From the NCBI GenBank assembly GCA_018304425.1, contig JAGVWE010000005.1, forward strand, positions 1 through 64,000: a stretch of 64,000 bases of DNA, read 5' to 3'. The notes below the pieces were generated by a model that searched no databases, was not told where the DNA came from, and saw only the letters and a list, made by a program, of their open reading frames with translations. The stretch comes from Candidatus Iainarchaeum sp. Lineage in GTDB: Archaea; Iainarchaeota; Iainarchaeia; Iainarchaeales; UBA10219. Of the stretch, positions 7,624 to 16,202 are shown piece after piece. How positions within the stretch are numbered: the first letter of the stretch is position 1; every line of letters begins with the position of its first letter. A program made the position numbers and the translations under genes.

Positions 7624-9375
7624 GTGGACAAAAGATTGCTCGTAGTCTCGTTAGCGTTTTTGCTGATAGCCTCAACGGTTTCGGCCGGCTGGTTAGAGGA
7701 CTTGTTCGGCTGGTTCAACCCCACAGGGGAAGCCGCAGCGGCTCAGAAAGTAACCGCAAAAGAAATTTCGGTGGTTGGAGCCAACCCCACCAAAGCCGCG
7801 CTAAGCGCGCCTGCCGTGGCGGCAACCGGCAGCCCCTTGGTCGTGAATTGCACGGGCGAGTCCACCATGCGGCCACCGAATAGCACCCTCCCATTTAAGG
7901 TTGAAATCGCTGTTAACGGAAAAGAAGACGCGCAGTTCACCGTGCCCCAAGTGTATGCAAGCGGCAGCACCTTCACGGCCCAAGCCACCTTGACGGGTTT
8001 CACGGCTGCATCAGCCGGAAGCACGGCAACCATTACCTGCACGCCCAAGAAGATACGCCAGGGCAGTGGAGTCAGCTTCCACAAGTCAACCGGCAAAGTC
8101 CAGTTCAGGAACGTAAAGCCGGACTTCGTGGTTTCAGCCGTTGACGCGCCCTACTTGAGCGGCCAGAAGAGCGCGAATCCCTTGCGGCTCGGCGAAGCCT
8201 TTGCCGTCAAGGTCACGGTAACCAACACCTCGGACGCGGCCTATAACGGCCCGCTCTCAGTAGAGGTGAAAGTGGGCAGCGACCCCACGCAGTACATAAA
8301 TGCAGTGGGAAGCGCTTCCCTTGCGGCAAGCCAGGGAACCTTTGATTTCATGGTGGACGCCGTGGCACCTGCTGCGCGGCCAGCCAACGTCTCAAGCCAG
8401 GAATGGAGCCAGCAACTGGTTGCCACGGTCAATCCTCCTGGAGAGTTGGCCATAGATGAATTGAAGAACGATTCCAAGAACTCGAAGACTGGTTCGGTCA
8501 GAGTCGGCAACGTGCCCCTTCCAGGGGGAGTAGGCCAGCCGCCTGGCAGCGGAGCCTATGACCTTGAAGCCCTGGTCACCCATACCCCGACCACGGACGC
8601 CGAGGGCAGGCAAGTCCTCACCTTCGACTTCAAGGTGAAAAACAACGGAACGCCTTTGAACCTGGACACCTTTGGCGGCGTCTATGTCAGGTACTTCATC
8701 ACCGGGGTGCCGGTTAGTGCGGTTAAGGTGCCAGTAGAACAGGTCAGCGCGGCCAGGCTGAGAAAGCCCTCCGGGCAAACCTATGGGTTAACAGGCTATT
8801 ATGGGCTGCAGCAGGCGCTTGCCCAGGCCAGCGACTACGCGACCCTGTTCTCCATTCAGGTGACAAGGCCCACTGGCAACACCGCAGCCATTTCGGCTCG
8901 GATGGTCATTGACCCCATGGGGGTCACGAGCGGCCAGGACTCAAGTCCAGCCAACAACGAGTTCACCGATGCGGTGGCCTATAACGCGCCACCCGTACAG
9001 GATTGCACGGCAACCAATACCTGTAAGGTGACCCAGGCAACGGCTACCAGTCCAGCGGTCGCGGCTTCAGGAGCCAAGACCGGCGTACTGCAGCCGGTCG
9101 CCTTGACCACGACCTTGAAGGCCACGACCGGCCAAGGACAGGTCATGGTGGTGACGGTCCTTGAAAGGACGAACGGAATCCTCTTGTCCAAGCAAATCGG
9201 CTTGGTCTCGTTGGCCGCGAACGCGGACACGCCGTTCACGGCGAGCCACTACACGACCCGCAGGGCCGGCAGGGCAACCGTTCGGGTGTGGACCTTGGAC
9301 GGAAAGCACAAGCTGGCCGAGCGTTCCCAGAGTTTCAACCTCGGCGGAACCGAGGAAGACTCGGACGCCACGTGA
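7624..9375 (+). CDS. Exported protein with CARDB-like domains and a C-terminal repeat domain (tandem paralogue 2)
   Basis: A 583-residue protein from GTG 7624, with SD GGAGGG seven bases upstream. The N-terminal 38 residues share about 26 identities with the preceding gene (signal peptide plus the WFNPTGEAA cassette). The middle has an Ig-like domain with paired Cys, a CARDB-like segment starting at VKPDFVVSAVD and a second starting at AYDLEALVTH. The last ~105 residues repeat the domain found twice in the neighbour (LQPVALTT, TGQGQVMVVTVL, RATVRVWTLDG). It appears to be a modular extracellular protein of the same system, with shared end modules and different middles. Function unknown; adhesion or envelope assembly is inferred from CARDB content only. 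Confidence 0.7.
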   Translation: MDKRLLVVSLAFLLIASTVSAGWLEDLFGWFNPTGEAAAAQKVTAKEISVVGANPTKAALSAPAVAATGSPLVVNCTGESTMRPPNSTLPFKVEIAVNGKEDAQFTVPQVYASGSTFTAQATLTGFTAASAGSTATITCTPKKIRQGSGVSFHKSTGKVQFRNVKPDFVVSAVDAPYLSGQKSANPLRLGEAFAVKVTVTNTSDAAYNGPLSVEVKVGSDPTQYINAVGSASLAASQGTFDFMVDAVAPAARPANVSSQEWSQQLVATVNPPGELAIDELKNDSKNSKTGSVRVGNVPLPGGVGQPPGSGAYDLEALVTHTPTTDAEGRQVLTFDFKVKNNGTPLNLDTFGGVYVRYFITGVPVSAVKVPVEQVSAARLRKPSGQTYGLTGYYGLQQALAQASDYATLFSIQVTRPTGNTAAISARMVIDPMGVTSGQDSSPANNEFTDAVAYNAPPVQDCTATNTCKVTQATATSPAVAASGAKTGVLQPVALTTTLKATTGQGQVMVVTVLERTNGILLSKQIGLVSLAANADTPFTASHYTTRRAGRATVRVWTLDGKHKLAERSQSFNLGGTEEDSDAT

Positions 9376-9382
9376 ATGCGAG

Positions 9383-9425
9383 GGGAATAGGCGACTATTC
9401 CCTTTCCCTTCTTTTTCTTTTTTTT
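9383..9425 (+). terminator. Hairpin plus T-rich terminator after the surface-protein block
   Basis: A perfect 8-bp stem (GGGAATAG/CTATTCCC) with a GCGA loop is followed by about 20 pyrimidines including an 8-T run. It lies just after the stop of the second paralogue and ends the plus-strand block facing the minus-strand SpoIIM-like gene. Confidence 0.65.
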
Positions 9426-9438
9426 AACGCACGACAGC

Positions 9439-10305
9439 CTAGGGCAGGAGGAGTCCTGGCACCACGTCTTCGAGGAACGCGGCCGCGAACAAGAGGAGCA
9501 GGGCAATCCCCAGGGTGAGCGCGACGTGACTGGTTATCTGGAGGAACCGCTGCCCGAACCACTGCTCGCGGGCCAGGGCCTTGTTCAGGATGCCACCTGC
9601 CATGGCGCCCAGGAAGTAAACGGCTGCCTCGGCCAGGGTGTGCGGCAGCACTGAGAGCATGATTAACGCGAACTGCGCCCAGGGGTCCAGGCCGGAGACG
9701 TAGACAATGTTTTCCGCCTGCGCGGCGAAGACGTGGCCCCACACCGAGGCATTCCAGACCACGATGAAGGTCGTGCCATACTCGAACAGCAAGGCGATGA
9801 GGAACGCGACCACGAGCACGCCGAAATTGTTTTGGAGTACGCTCCAGAAGAAGCCGCTGAAGTTCACGGCTTCCCCTACCGGGCTCCTGCCGCCCGGGCC
9901 GAAGGCGGACTGTTCGCCGAACAACCGGTAGGTCTGGTCATCGGGCAGCCACAGGGTGAGCAAGGCAAACACCAGGAAGATGCCGGCAAACGAGTAGAGG
10001 TAGGCCTTGAAGAGTTTCTTGTTGTCCTGGAAGAGGCTGGACAGGGTGACTGCCTGGCCGTGGGTGTTCAGTTCCGTGAAGGAGACTCCCTTGCGCTCGA
10101 CCACGGTCTCCCTGCCTTCGAGGAGCTCGGTCAAGGCAAACAGCCGGTCAATCATGGGAATCAAGGCAATGGAGGTGAAGAAGACCGAGACGATGCCGAT
10201 GTTGTTGGGGAAAATGAGGGAGGCAACGCCGATGCCGAGCAAGGCGTACAGGACGCCGGAGAAAAAAAAGCGGAGCGCCGGTTTTCCGAGCTGCGGCGGG
10301 GTCAT
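9439..10305 (-). CDS. SpoIIM/DUF95-like integral membrane protein
   Basis: A 288-residue polytopic protein with about six membrane segments. The sequence around FGVLVVAFLIALLFEYGTTFIVVWNASVWG and the late LPHTLAEAAVYFLGAMAGGIL resembles the stage II sporulation protein M (DUF95) family, widespread in archaea; its archaeal role is unknown. A soluble stretch of ~60 residues (ELLEGRETVVERKGVSFTEL onward) precedes the second half. It is divergent from the small membrane protein at 10359, and a single TATA element lies exactly midway between the two start codons. Confidence 0.75.
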   Translation of the reverse strand: MTPPQLGKPALRFFFSGVLYALLGIGVASLIFPNNIGIVSVFFTSIALIPMIDRLFALTELLEGRETVVERKGVSFTELNTHGQAVTLSSLFQDNKKLFKAYLYSFAGIFLVFALLTLWLPDDQTYRLFGEQSAFGPGGRSPVGEAVNFSGFFWSVLQNNFGVLVVAFLIALLFEYGTTFIVVWNASVWGHVFAAQAENIVYVSGLDPWAQFALIMLSVLPHTLAEAAVYFLGAMAGGILNKALAREQWFGQRFLQITSHVALTLGIALLLLFAAAFLEDVVPGLLLP

Positions 10306-10326
10306 GGCAACTACTGGAGCGCAACC

Positions 10327-10337
10327 ATTATATATTT
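10327..10337. promoter_or_regulatory. Symmetric TATA element shared by two divergent genes
   Basis: ATTATATATTT is near-palindromic and centred on 10332, which is 27 bases from ATG 10305 (minus) and 27 bases from ATG 10359 (plus). Both spacings fit leaderless initiation, so one box could serve either direction. Confidence 0.6.
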
Positions 10338-10358
10338 GTTTTGCGGTTAAACCCTGGT

Positions 10359-10820
10359 ATGCAGCGAGCGCAGCGAGCGAAGCAAGCGAAGCGAGCGAAA
10401 GCCAATTGGCTGGCCCTCGGCCTTGCCATTGCCCTGGTATGGGTCATGGCCGTGGAACTGGTTTCGCTTATGGGGCAAGGACCGTTCCCCGGTGCAAGTG
10501 CAGGGGCAACGCCCGCTAAAAACGCCGCCTTGTTCCCGGAACTCGCCGATGACCCGCAGGCCTTGGAATGGCGGCTCCACGGTTCCTTCAAGGACTTGGA
10601 GGGGCCGGACGGCTTTTACGCCTATGACCAGGCCGGGGAAAGGGTGTACAAGGTGGATGACTTGGTACTGGGGTTGGAGGAAGTCGGCCGCGTCGTGAAA
10701 GTCAAGAAAACCAGGAACCTCGCCGGCATGGCAGCGGGCGTCGAAGAAGAGTTAATGGTGGTGGACGAAAACGGGCGGCGCAAGGGCACCATCGAAGGCA
10801 ATGCCTACTACCCAGAATAA
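10359..10820 (+). CDS. Small single-pass membrane protein of unknown function
   Basis: A 153-residue protein. Residues 1-15 are an Arg/Lys/Ala/Gln-rich cytosolic start encoded by a degenerate GCGAGCGA repeat, followed by one membrane segment (LALGLAIALVWVMAVELVSLM). The rest is a soluble domain rich in Glu, Gly and Val with a DGFYAYDQAGERVYKVDDLV segment that reads as a compact beta domain. No family recognised. The ATG at 10359 is preferred over an upstream TTG because it lies 27 bases from the symmetric TATA element. It may be co-transcribed with the PfkB kinase 25 bases downstream. Confidence 0.65.
   Translation: MQRAQRAKQAKRAKANWLALGLAIALVWVMAVELVSLMGQGPFPGASAGATPAKNAALFPELADDPQALEWRLHGSFKDLEGPDGFYAYDQAGERVYKVDDLVLGLEEVGRVVKVKKTRNLAGMAAGVEEELMVVDENGRRKGTIEGNAYYPE
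10362..10400 (+). repeat. Degenerate GCGAGCGA/GCAAGCGA short tandem repeat in coding sequence
   Basis: Five imperfect 8-9 base units encode the basic N-terminus QRAQRAKQAKRAK. Slippage here would change the length or frame of the cytosolic tail. Confidence 0.6.
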
Positions 10821-10844
10821 AAGCTTTTTTCTCCTCATCCCTGC

Positions 10845-11750
10845 ATGCCTCAACTCGTTATCCTTGGCGCCGTGGCATTGGATGACATCAGAACCCCCTT
10901 TGGCCGGCGGAAAAACATTGCCGGCGGCAGCGCCTTCTATGCCTCGGTTGCGGCCTCTTTCTTCACCAAGCCCGGCCTGGTGGCCGTCGTGGGAAAGGAT
11001 TATCCGAGGGAACACCTTCGCTTCCTGGAATCGCGTGGCATCGACACGGCCGGCCTCGAAGTCGCGGCAGGAAATACTTTTCGGTGGAACGGCTTCTATG
11101 ACTTCGACTTGAACCAGGCCCACACCGTGAAAACGGAGTTGAATGTTTTCGCGGACTTCCAGCCCATGCTTCCCGAAGCCTACCGGCAGGCACCGTTCCT
11201 GTTCCTCGGCAACATCTCGCCCCAACTCCAGTTGGACGTGCTGGGCCAGATGCGAAAGCGGCCCAGGCTCGTCATGAGCGACACCATGGACTACTACATC
11301 AAGCGCGAGCGCAAGAACGTCTTGAAGGTCGTGAGAGAAGTCGACGTCGCCCTGATGAACGACGGCGAGGCGCGCATGCTGTTCAAGACCCCGAACCTCG
11401 TCAGGGCCGCGCGGGAAATCCTGAAGCTGGACTCGCGCATTGCCATCATCAAGAAGGGCGAGCACGGCGCGGTGCTGTTCTACGACAACCGTTTCTTCGC
11501 CGTGCCAGGGTATCCCCTGGAGACCGTGCGCGACCCAACCGGCGCGGGGGACTGTTTTGCGGGAGCCATGCTGGGTTACCTGGCGAAGACCCGGGATTTG
11601 AGCGAGAAAAACGTGCGCAAGGCCCTTGTTTATGGCTCGGTCGTGGCCAGCTTCAACGCCGAGGACTTCTCCTGCGACGCCTTGCGGGGTCTTTCCATGA
11701 CGGATATCCGCGGCCGCTATAACGAGTTCAAGCGGTTTGTCCAGTTTTGA
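10845..11750 (+). CDS. PfkB-family sugar/nucleoside kinase
   Basis: A 301-residue ribokinase-fold kinase. The N-terminal glycine-rich substrate site reads AGGSAFYASVAASFF (residues ~26-40). The C-terminal signature DPTGAGDCFAGAMLGYL (residues ~229-245) contains the anion hole GAGD with the catalytic Asp. EHGAVLFY matches the ATP-site strand. Family members phosphorylate sugars, nucleosides or sugar phosphates with ATP; the substrate here is not predictable from the sequence. The start ATG 10845 gives the standard MPQLVILGAVALDDI opening. It is followed after 60 bases by the promoter of the glycine cleavage operon. Confidence 0.85.
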   Translation: MPQLVILGAVALDDIRTPFGRRKNIAGGSAFYASVAASFFTKPGLVAVVGKDYPREHLRFLESRGIDTAGLEVAAGNTFRWNGFYDFDLNQAHTVKTELNVFADFQPMLPEAYRQAPFLFLGNISPQLQLDVLGQMRKRPRLVMSDTMDYYIKRERKNVLKVVREVDVALMNDGEARMLFKTPNLVRAAREILKLDSRIAIIKKGEHGAVLFYDNRFFAVPGYPLETVRDPTGAGDCFAGAMLGYLAKTRDLSEKNVRKALVYGSVVASFNAEDFSCDALRGLSMTDIRGRYNEFKRFVQF

Positions 11751-11813
11751 TGCAGCTCAACCAGCAAAGGCAAGGGTTTAAAATGGTTAGAGGACTTCTA
11801 CTGTAGGGCGTTT

Positions 11814-12911
11814 ATGGGTAAAAGGACTCCATTGTATGATGCGCATGTGCGGTATGGGGCGCACATCGTGGACTTCGCGGGCTTTGACATGCCCGTCTAT
11901 TACACCACGGTCATCGACGAGCACCACGCTACCCGCAACCAGGCCGGCTTGTTCGACACCAGCCACATGGGCGAGATACGCGTCAAGGGCCGGCAGGCGC
12001 TGGACCTCATCCAGGAAGTCGTTTCCCGGGATTGCTCGAAGCTCGTGGACGGCCAGGTCGCGTTGTGCGTGATGTGCAATGACCAGGGCGGCATCATGGA
12101 TGACTGCACGGTCAACCGGTTTGGCCCCCAGGACTACATGATGGTCGTTAACGCCGGAACCAAGGACAAGGACTTGAACCAGATTCTCAGCGTGCAGGCG
12201 GCCAGGAACCTCGATTGCCAGGTCATCGACGAAACCGATGACACCGCGAAACTCGACCTGCAGGGGCCCTTCGCGGAAGTCATCCTGCAGAAGATGGTGG
12301 ACATCAACCTGAACGTCATCAAGTACTATCGCTTCGCGCTCGGAAAACTGGACGGCGTGGACGCCATGCTTTCGCGTTCCGGTTACACGGGTGAGGACGG
12401 CTTCGAGATTTACTTTCCCGCCCAGTACGCGGAACGCATGTGGGAGAAGCTCTTTGAACTGGGCAGGGAACACGGCTTGAAGCCCTGCGGCCTTGGCGCG
12501 CGGGACACGCTTCGCACCGAGTCCGGCTACATGTTGTACGGCAACGACATCGACGAGTGCACTACGCCCCTGGAATGCGTGTACGGCTGGGTCGTGCACC
12601 TGGACAAGAAGTCCTTTGTCGGCAAGGCCGCGTTGGTCCGGCAGAAGCACGAGGGCATCAAGAAAAAGCTGGTGGGCTTCGAGATGCTGGACAAGGCCGT
12701 TGCACGGCACAATTACCTGTTGTACATGGCCAACCGCGAGGTTGGGAAGGTGACTTCCGGCTGCCCCTCTCCCACGCTGGGAAAGAACATCGGCATGGCC
12801 TATGTCTCCGAGGGCCTCGCCGAGGTGGGGAACACGGTGGACGTGCGCATCCGGGCCGAGTTCCACAAGGCCCGGATGGTTCCGATGCCGTTTTACAAGC
12901 GGAAGAAGTAG
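11814..12911 (+). CDS. gcvT: Glycine cleavage system T protein (aminomethyltransferase)
   Basis: A 365-residue tetrahydrofolate-dependent aminomethyltransferase. It takes the methylamine arm from the H protein, releasing ammonia and forming methylene-tetrahydrofolate. Diagnostic segments are RTPLYDAHVRYGAHIVDFAGFDMPVYY at the N-terminus (split here at family-typical positions), GLFDTSHMGEI, GYTGEDGFEIY and LGARDTLRTESGYMLYGNDI. Length is normal. It is the first gene of a tight same-strand run gcvT-gcvH-gcvPA-gcvPB-lplB-lplA. A GTTTAAAATGG element about 35 bases before ATG is the likely promoter. A C1-pterin system is implied; which pterin the organism uses cannot be told. Confidence 0.95.
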   Translation: MGKRTPLYDAHVRYGAHIVDFAGFDMPVYYTTVIDEHHATRNQAGLFDTSHMGEIRVKGRQALDLIQEVVSRDCSKLVDGQVALCVMCNDQGGIMDDCTVNRFGPQDYMMVVNAGTKDKDLNQILSVQAARNLDCQVIDETDDTAKLDLQGPFAEVILQKMVDINLNVIKYYRFALGKLDGVDAMLSRSGYTGEDGFEIYFPAQYAERMWEKLFELGREHGLKPCGLGARDTLRTESGYMLYGNDIDECTTPLECVYGWVVHLDKKSFVGKAALVRQKHEGIKKKLVGFEMLDKAVARHNYLLYMANREVGKVTSGCPSPTLGKNIGMAYVSEGLAEVGNTVDVRIRAEFHKARMVPMPFYKRKK

Positions 12912-12977
12912 CCGCGGGTAACGCTTAAAAAGGCTTGCTAAGTTCAATCATAACAGTCAAAAGGTGGGGGATTTCCA

Positions 12978-13367
12978 ATGGAGAATCCGAGGGAACTGAG
13001 ATATACCAAGGAACACGAGTGGGTGAAGATCGAGGGGGATACCGCGACCATGGGCATTTCGGATTACGCCCAGCACGCCCTGACCGACATCGTTTACGTG
13101 GAGCTGCCCAAGGAGGGCCGCGAGTTCAAGCAATTCGAGAGCATTGCCGTCGTCGAATCCGTGAAATCGGTTTCGGACGTCTATGCGCCGCTCAGCGGCA
13201 AGGTCACTGAGCTTAACAAGGCAGTTACGGAGAAACCCGAACTCGTCAACAAGGAACCGTTCACGGCCGGCTGGCTGTTCAGGTTCAAGGCCAAGGACTT
13301 GAATGAATTGAACAACCTCATGACCGCCGAACAATACGATGCCTATCTTGCATCGCTCAAGCATTGA
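12978..13367 (+). CDS. gcvH: Glycine cleavage system H protein (lipoyl carrier)
   Basis: A 129-residue lipoyl-carrier protein that shuttles the aminomethyl group between P, T and L proteins. The lipoylation site is Lys63 in ESVKSVSDVYAP, in the correct hairpin context after SIAVVE. The N-terminal ELRYTKEHEWVKIEGD and the C-terminal EQYDAYL are family hallmarks. Its lipoate presumably comes from the ligase pair encoded at the end of the same run, since no lipoate synthase is seen here. GGTGGGG lies upstream as the SD region. The L protein (dihydrolipoamide dehydrogenase) is not in this window. Confidence 0.95.
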   Translation: MENPRELRYTKEHEWVKIEGDTATMGISDYAQHALTDIVYVELPKEGREFKQFESIAVVESVKSVSDVYAPLSGKVTELNKAVTEKPELVNKEPFTAGWLFRFKAKDLNELNNLMTAEQYDAYLASLKH

Positions 13368-13400
13368 ATATTTTCGCTTAGCGTTCACAGTGGGGATGGC

Positions 13401-14741
13401 TTGGACTACGTTCCGAACACGGAGAAGGAAAGCCGGGAAATGCTTCAAGCCATCGGCGTGAAATCCGTTGACGAGCTGTTCCAGGACATCCCGGCCGCGA
13501 AGAAAGTAAAGGGCTTGCTGAACGTTTCCACCGAAATGAGCGAGGTCGAGGTCACACAGTTGCTGACCGACCTTGGCGCCAAGAACGCCAACGCGGCCAC
13601 GCACGCCATCTTCCTGGGGGCGGGGGCGTATAACCACTTCACGCCCAGCGCCGTGCCCTACCTGGCCTTCCGCGGCGAGTTCTACACCGCTTACACGCCT
13701 TACCAGGCCGAGGTTTCGCAGGGCACCTTGCGGGCCATCTTCGAGTTCCAGACCCACATCACGGAATTGACCGGGCTCGAGGTCTCCAATGCTTCCGTCT
13801 ACGACGGCTCCACGGCCCTGGGCGAAACCATTGCCGGCGCCTGGCAGGTCAACCAGCGCAAGCAACTCGTGATTTCCAAGACCGTGCACCCCCATTACCG
13901 GGAAGTCATCCGCACCTATTGCTGGTCGAAAGGCGTTGAAGTCGTCGAAGTCGGCTATAAAGACGGCAAGACCGACTGGGATTCCTTGAAAGCCGTGGTT
14001 TCGGACAAGACCTCGGCGGTCATGGTGCAGAGCCCGAACTTCTTCGGCTGCATCGAGGAAGTCGACCAGGCCGCGGAAATCGCGCACGCGAAGGGCGCGG
14101 TGCTCGTAACCACTGTGACGGAAGGCAGTTCTTTGGGCTTGCTGGAGGCCCCGGGAAAACTGGGCGCCGACTTCGTGGTCGGGGAAGGACAGGGCTTCGG
14201 CATCCCCATGATGTACGGCGGCCCCTATCTGGGCTTCATGGCCACGAAGAAGGAATACGTCCGCACCCTGCCAGGGCGCCTCGTCGGAAAAACCGTGGAC
14301 AGCGAGGGCAAGGAAGGCTATGTCATGACCCTGCAGGCGCGCGAGCAGCACATCCGCCGCGAGCGAAGCGTTTCCAACATCTGTACGAACACCGGCTTGA
14401 TCGCCTTGATGGCCACCATTTACCTTTCACTGGTCGGCAGGCAGGGCCTGCAGCGCGTGGCCCAGCAGTCTTTCCAGAAGGCCCACTACGCCCACGCCCA
14501 GCTATGCAAAATCAGGGGCGTGCAACCGCTGTTCAACCAGCCCTTCTACAACGAGTTCGCCCTGCGCGTGCCCGATGCGAAGAAGGCCAGCGAAGCCATG
14601 ATGGAGGCCGGCATCATTCCTCCACTGGACCTGGGGGCGTATTACCCGGAACTGAAGAATTGCCTGCTCGTCTGCTGCACGGAAATGAACTCCAAAGCCC
14701 AAATCGACCACCTGGCGAAAGTCCTGGAGGGCTGCCGATGA
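13401..14741 (+). CDS. gcvPA: Glycine dehydrogenase (decarboxylating) subunit 1
   Basis: A 446-residue N-terminal half of the split P protein, as in archaea and many Gram-positives. With subunit 2 it forms the PLP enzyme that decarboxylates glycine and passes methylamine to GcvH. Seen are YVPNTEKESREML, GAGAYNHFTPSAVPY, TPYQAEVSQGTL, EFQTHITELTGLEVSNAS and the RREKATSN-like region RRERSVSNICTNTG. The TTG start at 13401 follows GGGGATGG at SD distance. The TGA overlaps the next ATG (ATGA), indicating translational coupling with gcvPB. Confidence 0.94.
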   Translation: MDYVPNTEKESREMLQAIGVKSVDELFQDIPAAKKVKGLLNVSTEMSEVEVTQLLTDLGAKNANAATHAIFLGAGAYNHFTPSAVPYLAFRGEFYTAYTPYQAEVSQGTLRAIFEFQTHITELTGLEVSNASVYDGSTALGETIAGAWQVNQRKQLVISKTVHPHYREVIRTYCWSKGVEVVEVGYKDGKTDWDSLKAVVSDKTSAVMVQSPNFFGCIEEVDQAAEIAHAKGAVLVTTVTEGSSLGLLEAPGKLGADFVVGEGQGFGIPMMYGGPYLGFMATKKEYVRTLPGRLVGKTVDSEGKEGYVMTLQAREQHIRRERSVSNICTNTGLIALMATIYLSLVGRQGLQRVAQQSFQKAHYAHAQLCKIRGVQPLFNQPFYNEFALRVPDAKKASEAMMEAGIIPPLDLGAYYPELKNCLLVCCTEMNSKAQIDHLAKVLEGCR

Positions 14742-16198
14742 GCGATGTCAAGCTCATTTACGAGCGCAGCGTTCCCGGGCGCACCAGCAACCACATCACG
14801 CTGAAAGTGGATGTGCCCCTGACCGAGGTCAAGCAGGCCATTCCCGCCAAATACCTGCGCAAGGAACTCGGCCTCCCGGAAGTGAACGAAGTCGACGTCA
14901 TCCGGCACTACATCGGCCTGTCAAAGCTCAACTACGGCGTGGACAACGGCTTTTATCCCCTGGGCAGCTGCACCATGAAGTACAACCCGAAAGTCAATGA
15001 CGCGATGGCCGCGTTGCCAGGTCATGGTCTTATCCATCCCATGCAGCCCGTCGAGATGTCCCAGGGCGCGTTGCAATTGATGTACGAATTGGAGAAGGAC
15101 CTAGCCGAAATCACGGGCATGGCCCGCCTGACGCTCCAGCCAGCTGCAGGCGCGCACGGAGAATTGACCGGCATCATGACTGCCAAAAAGTATTTCGAGC
15201 ACAAGGGGGAGGGCGTGCAGCGGAACACCGTCCTCGAACCGGATTCCTCTCACGGCACCAACCCGGCTTCCGCGAACATGTGTGGTTTCAAGGTCGTGGA
15301 AGTCAAGTCCAACAAGAACGGCTCGGTTGATTTGGATGACTTGCGCGCGAAAATGAGCGAGAACGTGGCCGTGTTCATGCTCACGAACCCGAACACCCTG
15401 GGCTTGTTTGACCCCACCATCGAGGAAATCGCGAAAATAGTGCACGCGAAGGGCGGCCTCATGTACTGCGATGGCGCCAACCTCAACGCCAACGTCGGCA
15501 TCGTCCGCCCCGGGGACTTGGGATTCGACATCATCCAGTTGAACCTGCACAAGACGTTTTCAACCCCCCACGGCGGCGGGGGCCCCGGTTCAGGCCCAGT
15601 AGGCGTTAAAAGCCATCTGGTGCCCTTCCTGCCCAAGCCTTCCGTCGAAAAGGTGGGCGAAAAATACACCCTGGACTACAATAAACCGCATTCCATCGGC
15701 CGGGTCAAGGCTTTCCAGGGCAACTATGGCATTTTATCGAGGGCCTACACCTATATCAAGTCCCTGGGACGCGAGGGGCTACGTAAAGTCGGGGAAAACG
15801 CGGTCTTGAACGCCAATTACATGATGGCCCGGCTCCGGAAACACTATCACTTGGCGTACGACCGGGTGTGCCAGCACGAGTTCGTGTTAAGCGATGAAGG
15901 CATGCCCAATGGCGTAACCACCATGGACATCGCGAAGCGGCTGCTCGACTACGGCTTCCACTCCCCCACCATTTACTTTCCCCTCATCGTGCACGGCGCC
16001 ATCATGATTGAACCAACTGAAACCGAGAGCAAGCAGACCCTGGATGCCTTCATTGAAACCATGGTCCGGATTCACGGGGAAGCCCAGTCCAACCCGGGCC
16101 TGGTGAAGGGCGCGCCGCACACCACCTTCGTGAAGCGCTTGGACGCCGTGAAGGCCGCCCGCGAGCCAGTGCTGCGCTGGCAGCCCCCGGGGAAGTGA
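14738..16198 (+). CDS. gcvPB: Glycine dehydrogenase (decarboxylating) subunit 2
   Basis: A 486-residue C-terminal half of the split P protein with the PLP site: the Schiff-base Lys lies in NLHKTFSTPHGGGGPG (residues ~271-286). Other hallmarks are FYPLGSCTMKYNPKVN, EPDSSHGTNPASANM and CDGANLNANVGI. The start at 14738 overlaps the gcvPA stop; longer in-frame extensions upstream lie inside gcvPA and are rejected. It ends four bases before the small lipoate-ligase subunit gene. Confidence 0.95.
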   Translation: MSDVKLIYERSVPGRTSNHITLKVDVPLTEVKQAIPAKYLRKELGLPEVNEVDVIRHYIGLSKLNYGVDNGFYPLGSCTMKYNPKVNDAMAALPGHGLIHPMQPVEMSQGALQLMYELEKDLAEITGMARLTLQPAAGAHGELTGIMTAKKYFEHKGEGVQRNTVLEPDSSHGTNPASANMCGFKVVEVKSNKNGSVDLDDLRAKMSENVAVFMLTNPNTLGLFDPTIEEIAKIVHAKGGLMYCDGANLNANVGIVRPGDLGFDIIQLNLHKTFSTPHGGGGPGSGPVGVKSHLVPFLPKPSVEKVGEKYTLDYNKPHSIGRVKAFQGNYGILSRAYTYIKSLGREGLRKVGENAVLNANYMMARLRKHYHLAYDRVCQHEFVLSDEGMPNGVTTMDIAKRLLDYGFHSPTIYFPLIVHGAIMIEPTETESKQTLDAFIETMVRIHGEAQSNPGLVKGAPHTTFVKRLDAVKAAREPVLRWQPPGK

Positions 16199-16202
16199 GG
16201 AC

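Noticed and set aside
12957-14351. 464-codon minus-strand frame opposite gcvH and gcvPA
   Set aside because: Antisense of two clear glycine cleavage genes; no recognisable domain.
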